From Loxodes magnus (lineage: Eukaryota > Ciliophora > Karyorelictea > Loxodida > Loxodidae), in the NCBI GenBank assembly GCA_946699065.1, contig CAMPDV010002120.1, positions 1-64,000 on the forward strand: DNA of 64,000 nt, written 5' to 3'. Every line of letters begins with the position of its first letter. Position 1 is the first letter of the stretch. The notes under the pieces are model-generated. The model ran no database searches. It worked only from the letters and a program-made list of their open reading frames with translations, and was not told the origin of the DNA. Position numbers and translations under genes: made by a program. Positions 11,557-23,110 of this stretch are shown here, one piece after another.

Positions 11557-13244
11557 TGGAAACTCCTGAGATTTCCCAAATTATCTAACTAGATAGATAC
11601 TCACGTTCATTCTAAACCTAGGACTATTTCTGTACTTCATTTTCTTCTATTCTTTGTCATCTCTCATTTTAATTTAATTATTTCAGTATTATATAGTTAA
11701 ACCACTTATAATCATTCAATAACTAAATTTGAATTAATAGCTACCTTTTTTCATTTTGCTATATTCAAGTATTATCTTATAATTAGATATTATTTAGGCA
11801 TATTTTTATGAAGAATTCATTACTCTCAGTTAAATGAGATTTTATTTTCCTTTCTATATTAATGTTTTCATTTATTTGCCTTTCTTAAACCTTCGATCTC
11901 TCTTAATTTTCTTAGGATTTATAAAAATCTTTTCAACTACTTCCTATTTTGTGATTTTATCTAATTTCTGCTCAGAAACTTTTATTCTTTCTTCATGCTT
12001 TCCTTTTTTTCTAAATTATAATTCAGAAATTCTTTTTGTTGCTACTATTTTTCTTAAACATTAATAGCACTTTATGGCTTTGTCTAATCTCTCTTATGCT
12101 TCAAAAGTAAAACTCAAGTTTCATTAATAAATCTTCATAGTAATTTGCCTATTTGCTAAAGGTTAAGTACTTACTTCTTTTTATTTAGATTATATTTTCT
12201 TTAATCTCTTTGATATTGCTTTAATTAGAACTTCTTAAAAAATCGAGACTAAAAGGTATTTAATTTATGATAATCTGCAGTGGATATAGATTTTACTTCT
12301 TTTAAGTGTCCTTTAACAATTATATCATTTAAGACTAGTTCTATATCTAATATGCTAAGGTCAAACTGTCTATTTTTACTTATTCTTTCTGTGATTACTT
12401 TTAGATAAGATTTAACTAAGCTTTTATAATAAGTATTTATTTCACATTCTAAGGAGGCTTTGTCTTCCTCATCAATTTTTAATTTAATTTCATAGATTGA
12501 TTATATAAAAAAGAGACTGCAGAACTGTTCAAAGTATTCTAATATGAATCTCTTTGCTCTAATTAGTCTTTTATTGATTGGGGCAACTATTTCTTATTAT
12601 TTACTAAGAGGCCTTGTTTTAAGTCTATTATAGTCTTAGGAGTGTTCTCAGAAAACGTATTTTAATTTCTTGATTAAATAAAGCTAACTTAACTCTTAAA
12701 TTCTTTGTTTGATTTCTAATCAGAGTGAGATTTATCAGTAATAACCTCTAATAATCCCTTATATTTCTTGGCTTGTTTATTAGTTTCTCTTTTTTAATAA
12801 GAGTCTAAAATTTCTAATGATCCAATCTTTCTTCATATTAGCTTGTTCGCAAAAATTAGATATTTTTCTCTTTCTTGATCATTGTTTTATGTCTACCTTA
12901 TAAATCTTCTCATCCTTTAGCGTAGTTTTTCAGTTATTGATTGATCGATCTAAAAGACAATGTCAAGTTAAACTCTCTAGATAGTATAAATTTGCTGGTA
13001 TTGCTGGTCTTAGACTTAGCAGAAGCATTTGAATAGATAATTTATGCTCTTCCTCTTCTAAAATCCTTTTTATGCTTATTATTATTTTTTTTGGACTAAG
13101 TTATAAGGTTAGATTAAATATAGTTAATCTTTAATACTTATGAGAGGTTAATTAAATCTAGCTTAGTATTTGAATGGTTCTTTAATTTAATTCTAGCAGA
13201 TATTAATTTAATAGAAGTAAACTGTAATATTAGACATTTTATTA
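11466..13244 (-). CDS. Unrecognised protein P2, convergent with P1
   Basis: On the minus strand one frame runs from about 13.24 kb down to TGA 11468-11466, roughly 590 codons. It has protein-like composition (for example SLRPAIPANLYYLES, ILDIELVLNDIIVKGHLKEV). The C-terminal half is independently supported by a relative on the plus strand at 22.4-23.1 kb. Both read NKISF[NK]WEQWIL, KWKK, IN.NLVIE.LQ.VQ, TKNRRK and WTWV, with several TGA codons as conserved Trp. No in-frame ATG was found at the expected start, so the 5' end is open and may lie further upstream or after an intron. The tail overlaps the 3' end of P1. Family and function not recognised. Confidence 0.45.
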
Positions 13245-13624
13245 TTAAGCTTTTAGATTTTACTTTCCCTTGTGTATAAAATTTAACTCTATTCTATTTG
13301 AGCTAACTAGTACTAGACATCCTATCCTAAACACTTAAAATAGATTTTTCTTTGTAATACCTTCTTGCCTTTTTAAGTTAAAGTCTATACAATAAGTTGT
13401 AATTTAGAGATAAAATATTCTTTTCTTTACTCTTCTATGTAATCATTTAGCCTCTTTACTTTCCTTACTTCTGATACTTATTTAAGTTATGTAGATATAT
13501 ATTCTAGGACTTTTACTCCTTTAATTGATGGATAGAGTGTATTTGGCTTATATTTTATAGAGAACCAACTTAAACATATCTATATAGACTAATAGTAAGG
13601 AGTGCATATATAGCTTACCAAAGT
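13245..13624. other. Divergent intergenic region
   Basis: About 380 bases between the minus-strand P2 gene and the plus-strand gene at 13625. It is the likely shared promoter region for the two. No motif is recognised, and P2 may extend into its right part. Confidence 0.35.
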
Positions 13625-15325
13625 ATGGCTGAGAAGAGTTTATTATTTTACTATACTAATCCTAATCTAACTCTACTTGAAAAAGATGAAGAGACTCAAA
13701 GCAAGGTAAGCGAAATCTATTAATTCATTTAAGATTCTTATTAAAGCTTAATGTATAGCTATTAAGGAAGAGCTGAAGAGTATAATATCTAATAACTATA
13801 TCATTCAGCTAAAAAGTTCTATTTGTGGTTTTTAAAATCTTACTTCTCATTTTATTCTAAACTTAATTAAATTGCCAAGTTAATGCACTTAATTATATAG
13901 AAGATATAATAAGATAGCTTTTAAATGGAACTTTATCTGTCATTTATTGAGTAAATAAGCTCAAATTCCTTCTAAGGTGTTAATAACACTTCTTATCATC
14001 CTAATATTTCATTCTCTTGAAAAATCTTTTAATAGATTAAGTGATAATCTTCTAACTGTAAATTGAGAAAGAATAAACCAATAACAAATTTTGAGAAAGT
14101 GTTTGACTTTATTATAAACTAGAAATTAAAATGTCCTTAGGATTAATTAATTTACTATCTATTATAATACTGAGATCTGGAAGATTTAAAGTTACTTAAT
14201 TAGATTAAAAAATATTTCCTTTCTTTTAGAAAAACATTTCAAAGACTAAAAAATAAATCATCACAGCTATCTTTAAGATTACTCATTTCAACGAAAAATT
14301 TCATTAACAGAAACAGAAAAATTAAGAAATTTAGTCTGTCTAAACATCTCAAAAGATAGTTTTATAAATAAATTACTCTTCTATCTTCAAGGATTTAATA
14401 ACTTATGAATCATTCCTAAATATAAACTAGACTTTTCAGCCGTATGAGCCAGGAATAATATTATAGCTTCTTTATTTCTACAACTTGATCTTTCTCTTCT
14501 ATCCTGCATTTTTCTGGCTACTATGAAAAGTAAATAAAAACATTACACAGCTTTTTTAAGATATTACCTTAGGTTTTTAGCTTGAAAAGAAATAGGATTG
14601 TAATAAAAGTCCTATCACTATACTACAACAAGAAATAATGAAGACCTAGAAAATCTGCTAAGTCTGTAATAATATATAGAGGAATGTTGTAAGTATAAAG
14701 TAGCATTAAAAAGATATTCTAAGATATTAGTTCTCTTAAGCTATAATAATATAATCTTAAGCAATTATATAACTATAAATAAACCTATTAGTATATATCA
14801 AAACTATATTGCTAAAATAATTATTCATTCAATTATATATCTTCTATTATTTCTATTTCTAGTTAAGATACCAAAAATTTAATAACTTTGCTTGATTGAA
14901 GATGCATCAAGAAATAATATAAGTGCTATAGATTCTCAGTTTTAAAAAGGATTAACTATTCTAATTTAAGAAGCTAGGAATCTTCATATGAAGATACCAA
15001 TATTGATTAATCTAAGCTTAAATAATAATTTACTTCATAGTTAAATATTGAGGTAAGTAAATTTAATTCCTCCAAAAAGAGCCATTTAAAGCTAAATCCA
15101 AGAACTAGATTATCATTAAGTTTTTTAACTTAAATTAAAATAGAACATTTGAATTTATTTTACTCATTTGATTAAATTTATTTAAATAAACTAAATGCTT
15201 AATTATTAAGTTACTCTAAGAATCATAACTTTTGCTTTATAATAATTGTGAGTTCCTACAAGCTCCTTTCATTTTATACATATCATTTAATTTTTAATAA
15301 CCTATGTTTAATAATTAATAAATGA
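13625..15325 (+). CDS. Unrecognised 566-residue protein
   Basis: An uninterrupted frame from ATG 13625 (MAEKSLLFYYTNPNLTLLEK) to TGA 15323-15325, using TAA/TAG as Gln and six or more internal TGA as Trp (for example FSWKIF, QYWDLED, TTWSFSS). Composition is that of a soluble, K/Q/S/L-rich ciliate protein. The middle (residues about 170-300) is rich in leucine and basic residues in a leucine-repeat-like spacing. I recognise no domain and no paralogue in the window, so the call rests on length, a good start and protein-like sequence. It converges on the TPR kinase gene at 15837-18121, with about 510 bases between the stops. The true stop might lie at an earlier TGA. Confidence 0.5.
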
Positions 15326-15836
15326 ACGAATCACTCTTTTTATATATCTTATAGAAAATAAGTTTCTAATAACTTATTTCTGATTTGTGCTTAATTGGAA
15401 TCTCATTAAATGAATGATCTTTAATACTCTAAAATGGAATGCAATTGTAAATTCTAAGATTGAATCTAAATAGTTAGACTTATTAGATTAAGCTTGATAT
15501 TAAAAAATAGCATTACTCTTTATTAATTTTCTTTTTATTTTCTAGCTATAGGCTATAGATAAGGAAATAGCCTCTATTATTTTGCATATATGAAGTATAA
15601 CTTAAGTTTGTGAAGCTAAACTTAAAGATGATAAATATTAAGCATCTTATCATATACCCATTATTATCATCATTTGTAAAAGGCACTTTTAACCTCAAAA
15701 AATATAAAAAACCTTAAATTTAATTAATTAGTATTAAAACAAGCAGGTATTATTAATTTCTATCATTATGAAGATTATAATTTTTACTATCTAATTTTTT
15801 TTAAATAATACTTAAAATAAGCCGCAATGATTAATA
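15326..15836. other. Convergent intergenic spacer
   Basis: Spacer between two convergent genes. AT-rich, with no recognisable element. It should contain the 3' ends of both transcripts. Confidence 0.35.
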
Positions 15837-18121
15837 TCAAATATTCTATTTTCCTTTTTCATTCTTCTTATTCGAATTTTGTCTTTCATACTATTCATTT
15901 ACATCCTTCATATTCTCTTTCTCTTCCATTGTTGACTACTGAGAAGACTCCATATTATAAGCTTAATCTTCTGTTTTATTCTCCAACTACTAGAAGTTTT
16001 CCTACTACACCTAATTGATATTCTACTCTTCTCTTCTAGATATCTTGCGTGAAATTCCCGCCTATTCATTTTGCTAAGCTTATTGAAGTTGCTCTTTTTA
16101 TTAGTTTTAGCTCTTCCACTTTTTTTTAATTTAATCTACTTATTTTCTAAAGCTATAAATATCTGGTCTTTTGGACTAATCATAGCTAAAGCATTAAAGC
16201 AATAGATGAGCTAATTCTGGTACTTAAGTTAACTCATTTGAAAACGAGGGGATTTTATTATCCACGCAAATAGGTTTCGTGAATTATACCAAATTATTTA
16301 AGTCTGGAAATGGTAAACGCTCATTGAAAATTTCTACTGCTATACAAGCAAGAGATCATATATCACTTTTCTAACTCACTTTGTTATTAAAATCTCAGGA
16401 GCCATTTATTAAAGAGATCCTCTAGCTTTTAATGTAGAAGTGACGTTAGCTTCACTAACTATTTCAAAGTCTGCAATTTTTGGAGAATCACTATCATCTA
16501 ACAAAACATTCTAAGATTTAAGATCTCTATGAACTAAATTTTTGGAATGAATAGCTTGTACACCTTCAGCAATTTAGCAAAGCAAATTTAGTTTGCTGAA
16601 AAACTTTATTGGGGATTCTTTTGACCAATCACAAAGTAATTGTTTATTTTATATTATTTTGAATAAGCTTCCCTTAGATATATAGTCAGTTAAGAGACAA
16701 AATGCATAATTTCCTTATTCTGAAGCATCAATAGAGACTCCTGTAATTCTTAGAACTCTTTGATTATTCACCGATAATAAAGCTTTGCATTCTAGATAAA
16801 AATTGTCTAATAGCTTTAGTAAATCTTCTTATGAGTTCAATTTTTTAAGAGCGTATTTTTATCCTTCTATCTTTATAAGATAAACAATACTATATCCACC
16901 TTTATCTAAGATTTTCAGTTTAGATTAAAATTATTAATTAGGAATTAAATCTTTGTAATTTTAGATTCGTATTTGAGATCTTATGTCCTATCCAGCTTCA
17001 TTTTGTTTTAAAAGCTATCAGATATCATCTAAAGTTACTTGCTAAGAGTTTTATAATTTTTTATTTATTTCAATTATTTAAGGAATTGAAAGCTTAGAAT
17101 CAAGTTATTTAGCCTTGTTATAACTTTCAAGAGCTTCTCTATATTAGCCTAGAATTTGCAAAGCAACACCTTTACTATAAAAGAGTTTAGCATTTATGGG
17201 CTCAAGTTATATAGCTATATTATAGCAGTCTATTGCTTCTTAGTATCTCTTCAAACTGTTTAAAGAGTTTCCTTTGTTAACATGCGCATAGACTAAAGCT
17301 GAATCAAGTTGAATCGCTATGTTATAACAGTCTATCGCTTCTTAATATCTTTATAAGCCGTTCAGAGAATCTCCTTTATTAACATGCGCATAGACTAAAG
17401 TAGAATCTAGTTGGATAGCTAACGTTAAGCAGTTTATCGCATCTACATATCTTCCCAAATTGTTCAATGAGTCTCCTTTATTGCTATATATAACAGCCTT
17501 ATTTGGATAAAGCTATATAGCTATATTAAAGCATTCTATAGCTTTTTAGTATTATTCCAATTTGTTATGAGAGTTGCCTTTGTTATATTATTCATAAGCA
17601 TAATTCGAATCAAGTTTGATAGCTATATTAAAACACTCTATTGCTTCTATGTATTTCTCCAAGATATTAAGAGAAATTCCTTTGCTACAGTGTGCAATAG
17701 AGTCTTTAGCATCAAGTTTGATTGCTAAATTATAGCATTCTATGGCTTCTGTATATCTTCCCAATTTTCTTAGAGTATCCCCTTTGTTATTATATAAAAT
17801 TGGCCTATTTTTATCAAGTTTGATAGCTTTATTATAGCAATCTAATGCTTCTTAATATTTTTGCAATCTTCCCAAAGAGTTACCTTTGTTGCTATATGCA
17901 GCAGCAATATTTGGATCAAGTTAAATAGCTATATTAAAGCATTCTATAGCTTCTTAGTATTTCCCCAAATGATTAAGGGCGATCCCTTTGCTACATCTAG
18001 CAAAAGCATTCTTTGGAGCAAGTTAAATAGCTATGTGATAACTGTCTACTGCCTGTTAGTAATTGCTCTAAATATGAAGAGCGATTGCTTGGCTAATTTG
18101 GAAGTGGACTTTTTGAGACAT
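15837..18121 (-). pseudogene. TPR / TKL-like protein kinase with intact HRD, one frameshift
   Basis: Starts at ATG 18121-18119 (MSQKVHFQISQAIALH). It carries about ten TPRs (units such as KYQEAIECFNIAIQLDPN), a linker (VTLDDIWQLLKQNEAG) and a kinase domain. The domain shows the glycine loop ILDKGGYSIVYLI, the lysine in YALKKL, NLVHRDLKSQNVLLDD and KIADFEIV (DFE instead of DFG), then QQMAPEI, SDIWSLACIAVEIF and RPDIYSF. Unlike its relatives here it keeps HRD with the catalytic Asp, so it may phosphorylate substrates. The span is 2285 bases. A single missing base near 16375-16384, just after MAPEILITK, shifts the frame, and everything else is consistent to TGA 15839-15837. The C-terminal tail is Q/E/N-rich and unlike the tail of the pseudokinase group. 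The missing base is either a real lesion or an assembly error. Confidence 0.8.
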
Positions 18122-18699
18122 ATTGATAGTGAATAGTAAATAATGGAATATAGTTATATGATTATAGTATAAATGGTAGTTACTTAGATTAGATATGATA
18201 TTGATTATGAAGAGTTGGTATGATAATGAAGGGATAATTAAATTAGTTAATGTAATAAGGTTTATTTGGTAGTCTAATTTGGAAATTAAAGTATGATAAA
18301 TCTAATTCTTAATTAGATTATATGCTTCTATCATTCTAACTTTGGACCTCAATGTTTAGATAGGTATTAATTGATTTAGTAAGGTTAGTTTGGATTTAAA
18401 TAGGTAATTTAAAGCTACTGAGTTATATTAAAAGAGGGGAAATATTGATCTGGCTTATATACGTAAGGATATAGGTTTAGCTATACTGTTGGTAGGCTTA
18501 AAATATAGTTTGATGTTAATACAAAAGACTTTTGATTTATACCTATTAAGAGTAATTATCTAGCTAAATCTTAAGTTACTTATTAATATCTTAAAATAAA
18601 GCTTATTAAATCAGAACTTTTAACTTACTAAATATTAGTCTATTTATACAAATCCTTAAATATATGCTATTTATTACTTACCTAATATTTAAGTCACTA
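18122..18699. other. AT-rich spacer
   Basis: About 580 bases upstream of the minus-strand TPR kinase gene, with no gene recognised. It presumably includes that gene's promoter. Confidence 0.35.
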
Positions 18700-20330
18700 A
18701 GGCTAATGCCATATCATTGCTTAATCCTGCACAATATCCAACTGTTTAACAAATTACATCATTTCTATACTTCAAATTAGATACATTACCTATAAGATCT
18801 TAGAGATACTACAAAATTTACATTCTAGATAAATATTCCAAGCTAGTTACTGGCTTTTTCCAATCCTTATGATCTAGATTGTGTAAGTTACTCGATATAC
18901 AATAATAGATGAGGATGTAATTTTACTATATAGCAATTTAAAAGGAATATAATAAAACTTAATTACTTTTATTTTGCTAATGGAAGCTACCCTTAAGACT
19001 AATTAATGACAGATTTTAAGACTACAGAGAACTAAATTTTTATAATTAAAGAAGTAACTAACTGTTAAGAAGCTTGGATTGGAATTAAATCACAAATATT
19101 TACTATCAACATTTCAAAATCTACAGATTAAGTCTTAGTAGGATAAATTACAACCAGAGCTCTATCTATTTTATGCTATTATCATTTTTCACTCATAAGT
19201 GCATTATTAAATACAGTCATTGGGATAACCTTTGGGTATACCAGTCAAGTTCTCTTCGTAGAAAGAAAAACAAAATGCTTAAAACTTCTAAGATTTATCA
19301 GAGCAAACTTATTAGCAGGAGAAGACAAAAAAACTTAACTTCTGAGCAGAAATCTAATACATAATATAAAGACTATTATTAAACGGAAAGACTAATTAAA
19401 GCAAAAGAAATAGCAAACTTGAAGGTTGCCTGCTAAGTAACGTCCAGAATTAAACTTTTCCTTAGTAATAGCAAGGAGTGCCTATTTAAAGAAGTGATAT
19501 TACAAGCTATAAATTAGATCCTATGCACATTAAAATAAGATATAAAATAAAGTGCAGATTTAGTAACAATCACCACACAATTTACCAGCAGCTTAGAGAA
19601 AAAATTATGAATATTAAATTAAAGATTGTCTAAAAATCCAGAAAAAGGCCTTTATAAACTAAATAATTTAAGTTTTAGCCAAAGAAAGTAAACTAAGAAA
19701 AGCACGAATTAAAAATACTGAATTAAGAACATACAAGCTGCAAATAACATTTCTAGAGCAAAAAATTATAGAAAAAAGTATAAGCTTTGAATTTACCTTG
19801 ATAACCCAAATAATCTATATCAGAAAGTTCAAAATTTTATCTTTTAACTCCATCAATAAGATTAGAGATAGTTTAAAAAGCATAGAAGCAAATTAAAAGT
19901 ATTAAATTTGACTATTAGTAAAACTATGCTTAAAACTAAGAAAATCTTAATAAGGTATTTATTTTGATTGGTTGTGCCAAACAAAATTTAAGTTGATAAA
20001 ATTCTTCCAGAAGCATAAGACATTCTATTAAGAACTTTAAGCGATTAATAGAAGTATGTAAAATTCAGTATAATCAATATCTTTATACACAGCAGAAATT
20101 ATAGTCCTACTTAACTAAATACAAAAATTAAAGCTGAAAGCATTAATAAATTTTTATAAAGAGTTCTGAAAAAGAAATCTAATAAGCTAAGTCTTTTATA
20201 TATAATTAAATCAGGCAAATAACCTAAACATTATACAAGGAATATCAATCTTTTAAAACTTCTCTTTCAAAATAGATGCCTAATTGTTATAAGTTTTCAC
20301 TATATATGAATCAATAACTTAATTACTTTT
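18700..20330 (+). pseudogene. P1-family remnant (plus)
   Basis: DNA-level similarity to the P1 gene at 9805 begins around 18.7-18.85 kb (the stretch equivalent to 10.46-10.55 kb) and continues to about 19.85 kb. Phrases such as KDYYQTERLIK align with YRDYGQAERLI of P1. Many indels break every frame. Beyond the part shared with P1, 19.9-20.33 kb resembles 51.7-52.1 kb (SRN.S.TQ....ES pattern), so this subfamily had an additional C-terminal part. It is a decayed copy, with no usable start. Confidence 0.4.
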
Positions 20331-21240
20331 CTATAAATATTAGCTTTCTCATTTTTACTTGGTTTGAAGGAAGATTATTTATACAAATCTCCTTCATTTA
20401 ATAAAGAGTAGTAACTAAGCATCATTAAGCTGTTTAGAAGATATAAGAATTATAAAAATTAATGTTTGCAGTTGAATCATAAAGTTATGGATAAATCACT
20501 ACTTAAGTATATCTTTATAAAAAGAGCTCTTCATAGTATTAGTATTACCAAAACTAAAATAAAGACAGTTTAATCCAATATATGCTCATCCATAATAGAT
20601 ATCACTTGTGATATTATTATATTGCAGAGCTTAAGAAGATAAAAAGTCTTAATAGGCTTAGAAGGAATGAAATATGTATATAGAGTAATTAGTTTACTAC
20701 TATTTTCATCACTGTATCTTCTAAAAAGCTTAATAAAATAATTATTTTTTACTTTAAATTCTATCTCACTGATTTTAATTAAACATTACGAGACTTTTTG
20801 TCTTATATCATTTCCTAGTCTAAACCAGTATAACTGGTTGCGAGGAAGATACCTATTCCGGATGTCAAGCTGGTTTAAACTAAGATGAACTTAATGATAG
20901 TGAGAAAGTTTTAGTAACTTAACTAAAAGTATATTAAAGACATACTAGTAATGTTTCTATTTGAAGATGATATATTTAAATAGTTGTATTGGTTTGATTA
21001 TTCTTATATTTGGATAATATTGATTACACTGTTAAAAAGTGTAAATGTAAAACTAGAATCTCAAATATCTTACCTATTATATACAAGTGATAGCATTTTA
21101 GAATAGAAGTTTAATCATCTATCATTATAACTTAAATATGTTATTAGCTTAGAATTATGATGTACAGTAGTTTTAATGTTTTATATGCTTTATTTATAGT
21201 TAATTAGGTTTTCATTTAGTTACAACTTAATCTTTTATTT
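20331..21240. other. Region without recognised gene
   Basis: About 900 bases of AT-rich sequence. The only distinct structure is the 65-base inverted repeat at 20817-20881. Confidence 0.35.
20817..20881. other. 65-base inverted repeat / hairpin
   Basis: Arms AGTCTAAACCAG (20817-20828) and CTGGTTTAAACT (20870-20881) pair over 12 positions with one G-T type mismatch. The inner part offers a competing short stem (ACCAG with the nearer CTGGT) and a small GGAA/TTCC stem. It is more GC-rich than its surroundings. It does not fold as a tRNA cloverleaf. It could be a retroelement 3' structure, a terminator-like signal or a small RNA. Confidence 0.4.
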
Positions 21241-22330
21241 ATGACTTCAAATATCATTAGTCAGTATAATCGTACTTATTATTGTAGATTATTTATCCTA
21301 GTGTAACTTCTTGGTATATCCATAAACATAAGAGAAAACATATAATATAGTTCCAAATTAACCGCAGTTACTACATTTTTTCACTAATATACAGCAACTT
21401 TATTTATCAACTCAGATAGTGGCTTTTCAAATGCTAAATCCTTTAGCTTTAGACTACCCTCAAATTACAATCTCTTATCCCATTATTCGAAGACCTTTTT
21501 AATGTAGATGAGGATTTGCAATAAATAAAATCCTTCGTTTTGGACTAAAATTTAATTTCTGATATTTCACTAAGAATTTTTAAAGCATTATGTGACAAAA
21601 AAAACAAGAAGCTTCATTTTTAAATCTAGAGATGATAAGAGATAAAACTTTAAAATGCTTAATAGAAGGAGCTAATTATACTAAGAAACACTTTACTCAT
21701 AACATTCCCCACTTTTCTATATTTATATACAAAAAACATTCCCAGAAGTACAAGAGTGCTCTATAGTGTTAACTTCAATGCTTTTAAATCAATCTTTCTT
21801 GTCCATACTTAGAAAATAAAAAAGAAGGAGAAGAGTTTATGGAGAGAATCCTTAAATCATTAAATAAAACGACAGATGGGGAGTATAAAATAAAAAAATA
21901 TCCTGTTATCATTAAAATTACTCCAAATTACTGAAACTCTGAGATCATCATAAATTTTGCTAAAGAAGGGGAACTTAAGTTGTTACTTTGACTTTCAATT
22001 CCAGAATTATAAGATAATTTGCCCTTTGGAATTTAATTTTGAGGATAACTGAAGAATGTCCTTTTACTATGGCAGAGTATCAGTAAAAATGTAGTGATAT
22101 TTGGCATTAAGAAAATACTCTGATGTAGTAAAATGTATTCTTGATATTGGTATTTTTGAAAATAAAGGAATGTCAATATAGATAATGCTGTTAAATAATA
22201 AACTATGGAGCAAAAACATTATAGATTTGTACTTTTGTTTATAAAAAGGATTTTTCAACAGTGCTCTATGACCTTAAAACAAGTCTGTGACATATATTTA
22301 TCTTTTGAATTACAAACATTTGTTGAGAAG
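21241..22330 (+). pseudogene. P3-family remnant (plus)
   Basis: Related at DNA level to the P3 gene at 43085-43969. Shared readings include FAKEGE near the start and KLWSK[NS]IIDL[YF]F plus GFFN[SG]AL towards 22.2 kb. The left part (from ATG 21241) reads as plausible protein only in pieces of different frames, for example LEMIRDKTLKCLIEGANYTK around 21.6 kb. It is followed directly on the same strand by a P2 relative. No domain was recognised. Frame changes suggest decay. Confidence 0.35.
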
Positions 22331-22379
22331 GGAAGGTTAAATAATGATAAGAATTTCTAACTAAGCAATATAAAAAAGA

Positions 22380-23110
22380 ATAAGACAATAAACTTAATAA
22401 AATAAGTAAGTGCTTACTCTTTAATAGATAGGTAAAACTAGTTTGAAAATTTATTAGTAAAACTTTAGTTTGACTCTTAAATAATAAGAAAAAATAGAGA
22501 AATCAGTAAAATGCTATAAATTTTAAGAAGCATAATAGGAATAAAAACTAGTTATGAACTATAATTGAGTAAAAAATTGAAGAGCAACAAAATAATAATA
22601 GTTTTTGAGTAGAAAACTAGATATAATCTCAAATAGGAAGTAATTGAAATATTTAAAATAAACTCTATGAAAATTAGGAGAGGTTGAAGGTTTAAGAAAG
22701 ACATATGATTTTATACTAAATAAAGAAAGGAGAATAAAATTTCATTCAAATGAGAGTAATGGATTCTCTTTTAAAATATGACTAAATAAGTTTTCTATAA
22801 GATAATAGATTTAGTAAGAAAATGAAAAAAAGGTAGAACAATAAATTAAAATTTAGTTATTGAGCAATTATAAATAGTTTAAGCTAAATAATGCTGAATA
22901 AACGAATTCGAATGAGAGGTAACCAAGAATAGAAGAAAATAAACTAAAGAGATAGTTCTAGATCTAGGATGAACGTGAGTATTTATCTAGTGAGATTATT
23001 TAGGTTATCTCAAGAGTTTCCAGTGTAAATCTTTTCTTGCATTTTTGTTCTAGATTGGTATTCTACAATCAGTATTTTAATGTAGGATTTTCTTGATCCG
23101 TCTTTGACTG
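22380..23110 (+). pseudogene. P2-family copy, 3' part (plus)
   Basis: Homologue of the C-terminal half of P2 (11466-13244, minus). It reads S-N-R-K-Q-L-K, EVEGLRK, ENKISFKWEQWIL, KWKK, INQNLVIEQLQIVQ, VTKNRRK and GWTWVFIQW, with TGA as Trp at the same places as P2. One base too many near 22.73 kb breaks the frame between EVEGLRK and ENKISF. The 5' half of P2 is missing or unrecognisable. As at 9.8-13.2 kb, it is convergent with a P1 copy, here in inverted orientation. Confidence 0.45.

Larger units (their letters stand above)
1..11599 (+). repeat. Large segmental duplication, copy A
   Basis: This block reappears at 52317-64000 in the same orientation. Base-by-base reading shows scattered substitutions, many one-base indels in A or T runs, one 102-bp insertion in copy B (an extra TPR unit near 53.7 kb) and one short divergent patch (near 58.95 kb). 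The block starts at the window edge, so its left boundary is not visible. Within the window the match ends only because copy B runs off the right end. Both copies hold the same gene order. High identity means a recent duplication, or two haplotypes or repeats placed together by the assembler. Confidence 0.95.

Noticed and set aside
20817-20881. The 65-base hairpin as a tRNA
   Set aside because: No T-loop consensus, no proper anticodon arm, and the outer stem is too long for an acceptor stem. No other tRNA or rRNA gene was recognised in the window, though no tRNA search program was run.
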